Shown one piece after another: positions 9,062 through 16,798 of a DNA stretch of 28,203 nt. Within the stretch, counting starts at the first letter, position 1. Every line of letters starts with the position of its first letter. Location of the stretch: the NCBI GenBank assembly GCA_025357975.1, contig JANYKY010000420.1, positions 1 through 28,203 on the forward strand, in the 5' to 3' direction. This DNA comes from Gemmatimonadaceae bacterium (GTDB taxonomy: Bacteria > Gemmatimonadota > Gemmatimonadetes > Gemmatimonadales > Gemmatimonadaceae). A program made the translations under genes and the position numbers. The notes below the pieces were generated by a model. The model had not been told where the DNA came from, ran no database searches, and saw only the letters and a list, made by a program, of their open reading frames with translations.

Positions 9062-9733
9062 TTACATCAACGCTGTTGGTGCGCCCGATTCCGATGAGTG
9101 AATGGTGCCGGTGATATAGTAAACGGGCGCGACGGTGCTGACGATTTCTGCAGCGGTCGCGTCATTCATGCCGATCGTTCGCGGGTCGGCGAGCTTTGCA
9201 AGCTTTGCCTTGTTTGCATCGAGGTTGGCGATGAGCTCGTCCGATGCGATTGCGACCGCGATCATCTCGCGTCCTTCTTCCGACCTTCCGATCGAGAAAA
9301 CTTTTACGCGCGGGCTCGCCTTCTCGAGCATTCGCATGTAGGTGTAGACCTCTTTCGAGTACGGGAGGTTGTCTTTCGCTCCGGCGATGTCGCCGAGCAC
9401 GGCTTTCGGCGTCGGGACAGTTGCTGATGCGGGGAGGTAGTCTACGAGCGACGAAAGAAAGAAAGGCTCAGTCGTGTACTCGTGGATTTTTCGCGTGTAC
9501 TCGGAGTCGATCGGCTGCATCGGGTCGCGACCGGGCTTTAGAAGCGGCGAAGTGCTCGATGCTCCGGCGGTGACGCCTGCTGACACGGGCGGCGCGGGTG
9601 TCTGGGCGCCAGCAGTCGCGGAGAGTGAGGCGAGAAAGAACAGGCCGAGGGCGGCCGAATTAGTGATGCGGTGGCGTATGACTGAAATGATGAGCTCTGT
9701 AAGGAGGATCACGTAATATCCATACTCTCCCAA
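9062..9733 (-). CDS. M14 zinc carboxypeptidase, N-terminal fragment (truncated by TAA)
   Basis: This is the N-terminal 223 codons of the same exported zinc carboxypeptidase. A signal peptide is visible (hydrophobic LGLFFLASLSATAGA, cleavage near AGAQ, residues 30-44), followed by a Pro/Ala/Ser-rich linker. The N-terminal part of the peptidase domain has SIGRSEEGREM (147-157) and the zinc motif HSSE (H212, E215). The frame ends at ALM-TAA just where family members continue with a Glu and the LAYRLA helix, which the next frame supplies. A single G-to-T change (GAA to TAA) would explain this. The start is uncertain: a TTG at 9733 is the frame limit, and a GTG at 9712 with GGGAGAG upstream is an alternative. 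The tRNA-Ser gene lies 34 bases upstream. Confidence 0.75.
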   Translation of the reverse strand: MGEYGYYVILLTELIISVIRHRITNSAALGLFFLASLSATAGAQTPAPPVSAGVTAGASSTSPLLKPGRDPMQPIDSEYTRKIHEYTTEPFFLSSLVDYLPASATVPTPKAVLGDIAGAKDNLPYSKEVYTYMRMLEKASPRVKVFSIGRSEEGREMIAVAIASDELIANLDANKAKLAKLADPRTIGMNDATAAEIVSTVAPVYYITGTIHSSESGAPTALM

Positions 9734-9767
9734 AGGGGCGGAATACTTGCCCGCGGAGGTTCATCAA

Positions 9768-9850
9768 CGGAGGGCCTGGGATTCGAACCCAGAAGTCCTT
9801 ACGGACGCCAGTTTTCAAGACTGGTGCAATAGCCATTCTGCCAACCCTCC
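9768..9850 (-). tRNA. tRNA-Ser (anticodon UGA)
   Basis: The full class II cloverleaf is visible on the minus strand. The acceptor stem is GGAGGGT/GCCCTCC with discriminator G, and there is a D arm. The anticodon stem CCAGT/ACTGG surrounds CTTGAAA, giving anticodon TGA. The long variable arm has a GTCC/GGAC stem, and the T arm is CTGGG-TTCGAAT-CCCAG. The length is 83 nt. The terminal CCA is not encoded (TTG follows), so it must be added by nucleotidyltransferase. It reads UCN serine codons. Confidence 0.95.
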
Positions 9851-9985
9851 CGGCCCTGCCAGGAACCCCTGAAACTATTGGCACCGACCGCGTTACTCAA
9901 CCGCAACAGGCCGAGGCATTGTCGAGTGCTTCCCCATTGCTGGTACGTCACTTATGTTCGCGTCGCTTCTACCCCCGGGGAATAC

Positions 9986-10726
9986 ATGAGCTCCAGCAAC
10001 GCACGACGAGCAGCATTGATCGTCTCAACAGTTATCGTGGCAACAACCATCGCTGCGACCTCCGTCGCACGCGCGCAGGGTACCGTCATGAACAAGCTCA
10101 GCAAGAGCGACATCAAGAAGGGCTGGGTCCTTCTCTTCGACGGCCGCACCACCAACGGCTGGCACACCTACAAACAAACCACCGTCGGGCCCGGCTGGGT
10201 TATCACGGACGGAATTCTCAGCCGGTCTGCGGACACAACCGTCGCTGCCGGCGACCTTCTCACCAACCGGAAGTACCGCAACTTCGACTTCGCCCTCGAC
10301 TGGCGCATCAGTGAAGGCGGCAACAGCGGAATCATTTACCGGCTGACCGAAGACAACGACTATCCGTGGCAGAGTGGTCCCGAGATGCAGATTCTCGACG
10401 ATGCGCGCCACTCCGATGGCAAGTTACAGATCACCTCCGCCGGATCTGCCTTCGGAATATTCCCGGCGCCACGCGGAGTGGTCCACAAGGCCGGCGAATG
10501 GAATGCGGCGGAAATCATCGTTCGCGGCAACCATGTCGAGCATTGGCTCAACGGAAAGAAATTATTCTCCTACGAACTCGGCAGCGCCGATTGGCAGGCG
10601 CGGGTAGCGGCCAGCAAGTTCAAGATGATGCCCAACTACGGGAAAGCTGGCGAAGGCTACATCGCTCTCCAGGATCACGGCGACAAAGTCGAGTTCCGCA
10701 ACATCAGGATCAAGGTTCTGCCATGA
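9986..10726 (+). CDS. Exported DUF1080 / 3-keto-disaccharide hydrolase-like protein
   Basis: This is a 246-aa DUF1080 protein with a concanavalin-like beta-sandwich fold. Characterised members cleave 3-keto-glycosides by hydrolysis or by elimination (lyase). A Sec signal peptide spans about residues 1-31 ([17 protein letters not shown]). Family motifs are [16 protein letters not shown] (near 46-61), the NSGIIYRL segment and [17 protein letters not shown]-terminal [17 protein letters not shown] completes the set. The ATG at 9986 with GGGGAA upstream is preferred, because codons upstream of it would precede the signal peptide. Its stop overlaps the start of the MFS permease gene (ATGA), which implies translational coupling. 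The adjacent GMC, Gfo/Idh and isomerase genes support a keto-sugar role. The exact reaction is not decidable from sequence. Confidence 0.88.
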   Translation: MSSSNARRAALIVSTVIVATTIAATSVARAQGTVMNKLSKSDIKKGWVLLFDGRTTNGWHTYKQTTVGPGWVITDGILSRSADTTVAAGDLLTNRKYRNFDFALDWRISEGGNSGIIYRLTEDNDYPWQSGPEMQILDDARHSDGKLQITSAGSAFGIFPAPRGVVHKAGEWNAAEIIVRGNHVEHWLNGKKLFSYELGSADWQARVAASKFKMMPNYGKAGEGYIALQDHGDKVEFRNIRIKVLP

Positions 10727-11964
10727 GCCCACGCGCGCGGCTGTCGGTGATGATGTTCCTGCAATATTTCGTCTGGGGAGCATGGTACGTGACGATGGGC
10801 ACTTACCTCGGCACCACGCTCAAGTTCGACGGAACACAGATCGGCGCTGCTTATGGGACCACGGCTATCGCGGCGATGGTTTCGCCGTTTTTCGTCGGTA
10901 TGATCGCCGACCGATTCTTTCCGACGCAGAGAATGCTGGCCCTTCTGCATATCGGCGGCGCAGCGCTCCTCTATTTCGTATCGATGCAGACGACGTTCGG
11001 ACGATTTTATCCGCTCCTGATTCTGTACGCGCTGCTCTACATGCCGACACTCGCTCTGACGAACTCGATCTCATTCGACAACATGAGCGATTCGGCAAAA
11101 GACTTTCCGAAGATCAGAGTGCTGGGCACAGTCGGGTGGATCGTTGCAGGCGTTTTAGTCGGACGGCTTGGGCTCGAAGCGACTGCCACTCCGATGCGAA
11201 TTGCAGCGCTCGGATCGCTTGTGCTCGGTTTCTTCTGCTTTCTGCTTCCGCACACGCCGCCGCATGCGGCCGGCAAGCCGCTCAACGTGCGTGACGTGCT
11301 CGGGCTTGATGCATTGTCGCTGCTTAAAGACCGTTCATTCGCGACGTTTGTCGTCGGATCCTTTCTGCTCTGCATTCCTCTTCAGTTTTATTACGCGTTC
11401 ACGAATCTCTACCTTAACGAAGTTGGGCTTTCCGAAGCCGCAACCAAGATGACGCTCGGCCAGGCATCCGAGCTTGGTTTCATGTTGCTGCTTCCAATCG
11501 CACTCGTGCGCATGGGCGTGAAGAAGATTATGCTCGTTGGGATGGCCGCGTGGGCATTGCGTTACGCGATGTTCGCGTACGGCAACACGGGCTCGATGGT
11601 GTGGGCTCTCTACCTCGGAATCCTGCTGCACGGAGTCTGCTACGATTTCTTCTTCGTGACCGGTCAGATATATGTCGACCAGCAGGCAGGGAATCGAATT
11701 CGAGCCGCCGCTCAGGGGCTGATTGCCTTCGTAACACTCGGAGCGGGACTCTTCATCGGATCATGGGTTTCCGGACGAGTGGTGGACGCATATGCGACCA
11801 CCGGCGCGAATGGAGCGGTAACGCATGACTGGCGATCCATCTGGATGGTTCCCGCGCTCGGATCCGTCGTTATTCTCGTAATCTTCGCGGTGTTGTTCAG
11901 GCCGCGCAGTGTCTCGGCTGAGACGTCAGGCTCGATCCCACTGGCTCAGCCAATCGCCGTGTAA
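10723..11964 (+). CDS. MFS permease, nucleoside:H+ symporter (NupG/XapB) type
   Basis: This is a 413-aa inner-membrane transporter with about 12 hydrophobic segments. The start [18 protein letters not shown] is typical of the nucleoside:proton symporter branch of the major facilitator superfamily. [12 protein letters not shown] (about residues 58-69) matches the MFS loop 2-3 motif, and later segments such as [18 protein letters not shown] are typical of the family. Members of this branch often sit in sugar-utilisation clusters and may carry sugars or glycosides rather than nucleosides. The ATG at 10723 overlaps the DUF1080 stop by 4 nt. A long upstream in-frame extension (from 10366) is rejected because it runs antiparallel to sense inside DUF1080. 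It ends 5 bases before the convergent FAD oxidase stop. Confidence 0.88.
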   Translation: MSPRARLSVMMFLQYFVWGAWYVTMGTYLGTTLKFDGTQIGAAYGTTAIAAMVSPFFVGMIADRFFPTQRMLALLHIGGAALLYFVSMQTTFGRFYPLLILYALLYMPTLALTNSISFDNMSDSAKDFPKIRVLGTVGWIVAGVLVGRLGLEATATPMRIAALGSLVLGFFCFLLPHTPPHAAGKPLNVRDVLGLDALSLLKDRSFATFVVGSFLLCIPLQFYYAFTNLYLNEVGLSEAATKMTLGQASELGFMLLLPIALVRMGVKKIMLVGMAAWALRYAMFAYGNTGSMVWALYLGILLHGVCYDFFFVTGQIYVDQQAGNRIRAAAQGLIAFVTLGAGLFIGSWVSGRVVDAYATTGANGAVTHDWRSIWMVPALGSVVILVIFAVLFRPRSVSAETSGSIPLAQPIAV

Positions 11965-11966
11965 GC

Positions 11967-11981
11967 GAGCTAGATCAGCTC
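11967..11981. terminator. Weak hairpin at convergent gene ends
   Basis: GAGCT and AGCTC form a 5-bp stem around AGATC, between the ends of the MFS gene and the FAD oxidase gene. There is no U-tract. A stronger 9-bp stem (CTGCGCCCT 11996-12004, AGGGCGCAG 12018-12026) lies just inside the FAD gene and may help stop plus-strand transcription. Both are weak as intrinsic terminators. Confidence 0.3.
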
Positions 11982-13133
11982 ACTCGATACAATCGCTGCG
12001 CCCTCCGCAAATCGCGAAGGGCGCAGTTGCGTTACATCTACGGGCGGCGTACGACCGAAAATGAGATCGCTCAGGATGTGACCGATCGCTGGCGAATGCA
12101 TGACGCCATGCCCGGATGATCCATTCGCCAACCACAAGTTCTCGCATTCGACGGATCGTCCGATGATTGCGTGGTCATCAGGCGACATCTCGTACAATCC
12201 CGCGTAACACATCGCCCTGTCGATCTCCACGTTGCGGAGGACGGGTGCGCGTTCGTGGCCCTTTGCCGTGACCTCATCGATCCATAATTGATCGGCGCGC
12301 AAGCTGGAAGGCGTCCCGGCGGGTTCCGGAGTGGGCCAGCAAAGCAAGACACGCCCATCCCGAATTCGCATGTGAAAATTGTCTTCCATGAAGATCGTCA
12401 TTGGCATGGAAGCTGGCAGAACGTTCGTCGGAACAGAGAGCGCCGCCTGTCTTCTCAATGGAACGACAGGGAGCGCGACTTCTGCAAACGATGCGACCGT
12501 TGCCGCCCACGCTCCCGCGGCATTGACATAATGATCGGCCGAATACGTCGCCTTAGCGGTTGATATTTGTTTCAGGCAGCCGGATTGAGTGAGGGCGGCC
12601 GAGATCACTTCTTCATTCCACACAAAGCGAACGCCCAATCGCGCGGCGGCCTCGATGTAGCCTCGCAGAATCTCAAGCGGGCGGATATAACCGTCGGTTG
12701 AACAGAAGGCGGCGCCGGCCACGCGATCCAGCGATATCGCTGGGTTTACATCGGCAATATCGTCCAGGCTCAGTTCGACGGCCTCCGATAAACCTTCTGC
12801 GTGTTGCATGCGTTGCGATTCACGAAGCAGCTCGAGCTGCCGGTTGTCCGCCGCCAGCCAAAGGTACCCGACCGGTTGGTATCCCGGGTCGACGCCCGTT
12901 TCTTCGCGAAAACCGATTAGTTTCGCCCGCGCGAGCAGAGAAAGGCGGACGTTGATTGCGGTCGCGAACTGTGCCCGGTATCCACCTGTCGCTTTTCCGG
13001 TGCTGCCTGCGCCTGGTGCCGCTGCGCGATCGAGCACTATCACGTCTCGCACGCCGTTCAGTGCGAGATGATAAGCGATGCTGGCGCCGATCACGCCGCC
13101 GCCGATTATAACGACAGCAGCGCTACTGCTCAC
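11970..13133 (-). CDS. DAO-family FAD-dependent oxidoreductase (sarcosine oxidase beta-like)
   Basis: This 387-aa flavoenzyme is of the D-amino-acid oxidase / glycine-sarcosine oxidase superfamily. The N-terminal Rossmann motif GGGVIGASIAYHL (from about residue 11) is followed by an acidic strand end (VIVLDRA). STGKATGGYRAQF (about 44-56) is the FAD-contact region of the sarcosine oxidase beta type. The C-terminal GLYEMSPDDHAIIG and GSSGHGVMHSPAIG segments are the conserved FAD-domain end. It presumably oxidises a C-N bond or an alpha-hydroxy group; the substrate is unknown. GTG at 13133 is preferred, since it starts 16 bases after the Gfo/Idh stop and right before the Rossmann strand. The open frame to 13244 would overlap Gfo/Idh by 95 bases. 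It is the last gene of the minus-strand sugar cluster. An amino-sugar or amino-acid substrate is possible. Confidence 0.85.
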   Translation of the reverse strand: MSSSAAVVIIGGGVIGASIAYHLALNGVRDVIVLDRAAAPGAGSTGKATGGYRAQFATAINVRLSLLARAKLIGFREETGVDPGYQPVGYLWLAADNRQLELLRESQRMQHAEGLSEAVELSLDDIADVNPAISLDRVAGAAFCSTDGYIRPLEILRGYIEAAARLGVRFVWNEEVISAALTQSGCLKQISTAKATYSADHYVNAAGAWAATVASFAEVALPVVPLRRQAALSVPTNVLPASMPMTIFMEDNFHMRIRDGRVLLCWPTPEPAGTPSSLRADQLWIDEVTAKGHERAPVLRNVEIDRAMCYAGLYEMSPDDHAIIGRSVECENLWLANGSSGHGVMHSPAIGHILSDLIFGRTPPVDVTQLRPSRFAEGAAIVSSELI

Positions 13134-13149
13134 GCCACCGGCAATGCTG

Positions 13150-14391
13150 TCACTTGCGCGGGTTCCATTTACCACGCGCAACCTCAGGACTGAACTTGTC
13201 GAGACCCTTCGGCGGGAAATCAAGAGTGCGACCTTTCTCGGCACTCATGTATGCGGCCATCAGAATCTGCATGACTTCGACGCCGTCATCGAATGTCAGC
13301 ATCCCTTTCTTGCCACTGAGAAAGGCGCGAACGAAGTGCCTGTTTTCCGCCTCGTATCCGTACGCCGCGGCCTCTTCTGCGACAACGGGCATCATTCCCG
13401 TCTCGGCATTCTGCTTCTCGACCAGGTCTTCGCCGGCCTTGCCTTTTACTTCGCGGCTGAAGAAAAGTTTTAGACCGCTGTCGAGACTATTCCACGACAT
13501 CGAGTATTCTGGTCCGAGCAGTTCAGCCGAGAGTCTCAATCCGGCGCCGACGAAACTCCACGACGTCGTCACCTCACCGATCATTCGCTCCCCGCTCTCT
13601 GCCTCGTATTCAATAGTCGCCCGCGCGAAATCCTCCGCCGGCCGTTTTCGATAGTCGACCTGTTTTCCCATTGTCGCAGACAAGCGCCTCGCATATGCGG
13701 GGCGTGTCCACTTGAGGGAGGCAATGTTTGCTGTGATGCGAAGCGGCCGGAGCGATGATCGTGGGTCGCCAGGCTTCGTGAGAAGGTGCCTGACTACTTC
13801 TACCGAATGACACATCATGTCATTCAACACTCCACCCCCCTGGAGCGACGCCTGCCAGAACCACGGCATGTGGGGGCCGCTATGTTCTTCCGCGGCGCGC
13901 GCCAGATAAGGTCTCCCGGTAAGTGCAGCTCCCCTCGCCCATATGAGCTCCTTCCCGCGAGTGATCTCCGGGGCAAAAAGCTGATTTTCGAGATACCCGG
14001 TATTGAGCCCTACACTCGAGGCCAGCTTCGCAACTCGCTTCGCTTCTTCGACGTTGCGGGCGAGCGGCTTCTCGCACGCGATCCCGCGGAGCTCAGCGCC
14101 ATTGCGCAGCGCGAGAACGATTTCCTGGATGTTCTCTATGCGCGCCTGGTTAGGACCGCAAAGCCAGATCGCATCGATCGCCGGATCCGAAACCATTTCC
14201 GTAATCGAGCGATAGGCGCGAGCTTCGCCGACTTCCAGCTGTCGCGCGTACGCCGCCGCCGCGGCCGCATTCTTTGCGTTGGGACTCCACACTCCGCGTA
14301 CGTCTGCGTCGCGAACACCAGTAAACGACTGCATGTGAAACCGGGCGTTGAACCCGCTTCCGATGAAGCCGATGCCAAGTCTGTCGGTCAC
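13150..14391 (-). CDS. Gfo/Idh/MocA-family NAD(P)-dependent oxidoreductase
   Basis: This is a 413-aa sugar dehydrogenase-type protein. The nucleotide-binding GFIGSGFNARFH (8-19) is followed by the conserved EKP (107-109), whose Lys usually takes part in catalysis. The GGG..ND.xCH signature follows, with G185-187, D191 and His195. The C-terminal half is the alpha/beta substrate-binding domain. It has no signal peptide, so it is cytoplasmic, unlike its GMC and DUF1080 neighbours. The GTG start overlaps the subunit-3 gene stop by 4 nt (GTGA), so translation is coupled. In keto-sugar pathways such proteins reduce or oxidise the C3 carbonyl/hydroxyl of sugars, and some act non-redox in glycoside cleavage. 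The neighbourhood favours the former, but substrate and direction are not shown. Confidence 0.9.
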   Translation of the reverse strand: MTDRLGIGFIGSGFNARFHMQSFTGVRDADVRGVWSPNAKNAAAAAAYARQLEVGEARAYRSITEMVSDPAIDAIWLCGPNQARIENIQEIVLALRNGAELRGIACEKPLARNVEEAKRVAKLASSVGLNTGYLENQLFAPEITRGKELIWARGAALTGRPYLARAAEEHSGPHMPWFWQASLQGGGVLNDMMCHSVEVVRHLLTKPGDPRSSLRPLRITANIASLKWTRPAYARRLSATMGKQVDYRKRPAEDFARATIEYEAESGERMIGEVTTSWSFVGAGLRLSAELLGPEYSMSWNSLDSGLKLFFSREVKGKAGEDLVEKQNAETGMMPVVAEEAAAYGYEAENRHFVRAFLSGKKGMLTFDDGVEVMQILMAAYMSAEKGRTLDFPPKGLDKFSPEVARGKWNPRK

Positions 14392-15050
14392 TCTGGCTTG
14401 ACCCGCGTTTTCATCACGTCGGGAGATACGCCCAGCTTTGCCATGGCTTCAGGTGGACAGCCGTTGTAACCGGGATTGAACGTGCTGCCGACGAATCGAA
14501 CGTCCTTATAGCCCAACTCCGTGGAAAAGAATCCGCTTGCCGTCAGGTCGCGGAAATTGTTGAAGAACTCAACCCCTGGCCCCATCTCGGGCTTCGCTTT
14601 CTTGGGCCACGCGATTTCATCGAGAATTTGCCGGCGCTCGGCATCAGACGCGGTGACGAACGCCTTGCCGAAACGCACCGAAGCCTGAAGATCGAGCCAT
14701 GCGAGTCCGCCACGCATGGATGTTCGATCGTCGCGCGAAGTCTCGCTATCCGCCATGAGCCAATCGATGTATGCCGGAACCTTGGCGTCGGTCGCCGACC
14801 CGGAGCGATCGTCAGCTGGAATGATCATGTCGGCCAGCACGCCGACAGCCTTGAACTCTCTAGCCGTAAAAAATTTCGGGGCGTATGGAGTCCCTGCAAC
14901 ATCTGCGGCGAATTCGGGTGAGAAAACTGTCGCGGCGCGCGCCAGCTGAGGCGTCGAAAATTCCCACGCCGCTGCCAGAGGCAACATTGCCAAGGCCTTG
15001 ATTGCATCGCGTCGCGCAACTCCGGGCTTGCTCGAAAGGTCGTCGCTCAT
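14388..15050 (-). CDS. Gluconate 2-dehydrogenase subunit 3-like protein (TAT-type signal)
   Basis: This is a 220-aa small-subunit protein of the gluconate 2-dehydrogenase subunit 3 family, needed for assembly and export of its FAD partner. The N-terminus has a twin-Arg (ARRDAIKALAML, about residues 12-23) and a hydrophobic stretch, consistent with TAT export that would carry the folded flavin subunit along. The body carries family patterns FFTAREFKAVGVLADMIIP and AYIDWLM, with NNFRDLTASGFF and a final GYKDVRFVGSTFNPGYNGCP. The ATG at 15050 is chosen because it overlaps the GMC stop by 4 nt. The longer frame to 15119 would lie within the GMC gene. No cytochrome subunit follows, unlike classical three-subunit enzymes. 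Confidence 0.88.
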   Translation of the reverse strand: MSDDLSSKPGVARRDAIKALAMLPLAAAWEFSTPQLARAATVFSPEFAADVAGTPYAPKFFTAREFKAVGVLADMIIPADDRSGSATDAKVPAYIDWLMADSETSRDDRTSMRGGLAWLDLQASVRFGKAFVTASDAERRQILDEIAWPKKAKPEMGPGVEFFNNFRDLTASGFFSTELGYKDVRFVGSTFNPGYNGCPPEAMAKLGVSPDVMKTRVKPE

Positions 15051-16744
15051 AAGGCCCTCGCTTTCATCTGCGCGGTGATGTAATCGGACGTTCGCCATGC
15101 AAGTGCCAGGATCGTCCATGTTGGATTCTTGTCAGCCTGTGAGACAAACGGCCCTCCATCGGCCACGAAAAGATTTTTTACATCATGAGCCTGACAGTTA
15201 GCGGAAACCACCGACGTCTTGGGATCATGTCCCATCCGGGTGCCGCCGAGCTCGTGAATGATCGTGCCGCCATCAGCAATGTCGTAGCCTTTGTCTTTGC
15301 CCGGCATGTCGCTGAACACGGTTCCCCCCATCTGAGTGATCAGTGAGCGGAAAGTCTGTTGCATGTGCTTCACCTGGTTGAGCTCGCTGTCGCTCCACTT
15401 CCAGTGAAAATGCAGAACGGGAATTCCGAACTGATCGACGACTTTCTTGTCGATCTCGCAGTAAGTGTCGTCATTGGGGATCATCTCTCCGCGTCCGTCG
15501 AATGAGATCGTCGCCCCGTAATATCGTCGGTAATCCTCCTTGAGCTTCTTTCCGTACCCACCACCGGAGGGGTAATTCTCGATACCGCCCATGAACCCAG
15601 CTCCGGGCTGACGCACGCCTCCGCCGACCTCGATGTGGTATCCTCGAGGAAAGTCGAGCTTCTTGTTGTTCAGCCACCACGGCATATAAACGTGGAGCCC
15701 TCCGGCACCGTCCTCATTGTGAGTGACGTGATCCTCCATCGCCGGGATGTATCCTGACACGCCGGTGCCGGTCGTATCAGTGATGTACTTGCCGACAGTC
15801 CCGCTAGTATTGGCAACGCCATTCGGGAAGTGCGATGTACGTGAATTCAGCAGAATCCGCGCGGTCTCCAACGCACTCGCTGCGAGAACAACGACTCGAG
15901 CGTTGACTCTCGAATCAACGCCCGTCGTCTTGTCGATGTACGCTACACCAGTCGCGAGACCGTTCGGTCCAATGAGGACTTCCCTCACCATAGCGTTCGT
16001 TACGAGCGTGAGGTTACCGGTCTGGAGTGCCGGGGCGATCAGGACATCCGGGCTCGAGAAATTCGACTTTGTCACGCATCCGCGCCCGCACTCACCGCAG
16101 TAGTGGCACGCCTGACGGCCATTGAGGGGTTTCGTGATGACGGAGCGACGCGCTGGAATGCATGTGATGTTGAGCCTGTCGCTGGCCTTCTTGATCAGCA
16201 GCTCGTAACAGCGCGGGGCAGGCGGAGGCTGAAAAAATCCGTCGGGCTCGTTGTAGATCCCCTCGTGGCTGCCATAGATGCCGATGAGCTGATCCGTTTT
16301 GTCGTAGTAAGGCGCGACATCGTCGTAAGTGATGGGCCAGTCGTCACCAAGTCCGTCGATGGACTTGCGCCTGAAATCATTCGGGCCAAAGCGCAGCGAG
16401 ATGCGACCCCAATGATTGGTACGCCCCCCGAGCATTCGCGCCCGCCACCAGGCGAACTTCGTTCCCGGGGCGGTTGTGTAAGGCTCTCCGTCGATCTCCC
16501 ATCCACCGACGCAGCCATCGAATTCGCCAAATGGCTTGAGTCGCGTCGACCCGCCGCGGCGCGGCGACGAATAGTTGGGCACGAGCATTTTCGAATCACC
16601 GTGCGAAGCGAACCACTTTCCGCCCGCTTCGAGCATTATGACGTTTGCGCCCGCCTTGGTCAGCGCGTGCGCAGCCATTCCGCCGCCAGCGCCAGAACCA
16701 ACAATGCAGACATCGTACGTTTTCTTTGCGGGAGTTGAAGGCAT
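15047..16744 (-). CDS. GMC-family FAD dehydrogenase, gluconate 2-/glucoside 3-dehydrogenase alpha-like
   Basis: This is the 565-aa catalytic flavin subunit of a sugar dehydrogenase. The FAD-binding GSGAGGG is at 16-22, and LGGRTNHWGRISLRF at 105-119 is typical of the FAD-covering loop. A four-Cys motif (C213, C216, C219, C223 in CHYCGECGRGC) recalls the cysteines that hold a small Fe-S cluster in bacterial FAD-glucose and fructose dehydrogenases. The catalytic pair is His497 (HELGGTRMG) and Asn540 (NPTW). There is no signal peptide, so export would rely on the TAT-bearing subunit 3 encoded next, with a 4-nt overlap. AAGGA lies 4-5 bases before the ATG. The gene is preceded by a T8 run on its own strand. 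A sugar 2- or 3-oxidation is likely; the DUF1080 and Gfo/Idh genes favour oxidation at C3. Confidence 0.9.
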   Translation of the reverse strand: MPSTPAKKTYDVCIVGSGAGGGMAAHALTKAGANVIMLEAGGKWFASHGDSKMLVPNYSSPRRGGSTRLKPFGEFDGCVGGWEIDGEPYTTAPGTKFAWWRARMLGGRTNHWGRISLRFGPNDFRRKSIDGLGDDWPITYDDVAPYYDKTDQLIGIYGSHEGIYNEPDGFFQPPPAPRCYELLIKKASDRLNITCIPARRSVITKPLNGRQACHYCGECGRGCVTKSNFSSPDVLIAPALQTGNLTLVTNAMVREVLIGPNGLATGVAYIDKTTGVDSRVNARVVVLAASALETARILLNSRTSHFPNGVANTSGTVGKYITDTTGTGVSGYIPAMEDHVTHNEDGAGGLHVYMPWWLNNKKLDFPRGYHIEVGGGVRQPGAGFMGGIENYPSGGGYGKKLKEDYRRYYGATISFDGRGEMIPNDDTYCEIDKKVVDQFGIPVLHFHWKWSDSELNQVKHMQQTFRSLITQMGGTVFSDMPGKDKGYDIADGGTIIHELGGTRMGHDPKTSVVSANCQAHDVKNLFVADGGPFVSQADKNPTWTILALAWRTSDYITAQMKARAL

Positions 16745-16773
16745 TGAGTCCTTAAGTGCGGAATAGGCGAATG

Positions 16774-16781
16774 AAAAAAAA
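16774..16781 (-). other. T8 tract in the isomerase-GMC spacer
   Basis: The 54-base spacer between the isomerase and GMC genes holds eight consecutive T on the minus strand. The sequence before it forms no convincing stem (only 3-4 bp). It may attenuate read-through or be a slippage-prone tract. It is the only such run in the cluster. Confidence 0.3.
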
Positions 16782-16798
16782 CTAGGACTGTAGCTGGA

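Noticed and set aside
9062..9064. Selenocysteine or pyrrolysine recoding at the M14 internal stop
   Set aside because: The codon is TAA. Sec uses UGA and Pyl uses UAG, so selA in this window does not explain it.
10366..10722. N-terminal extension of the MFS permease
   Set aside because: It runs inside DUF1080 in another frame with Arg-rich sequence. The ATG at 10723 overlaps the DUF1080 stop and begins right at the first transmembrane segment.
13786..14469. 227-codon plus-strand frame
   Set aside because: It is antisense to the Gfo/Idh gene; no family resemblance.
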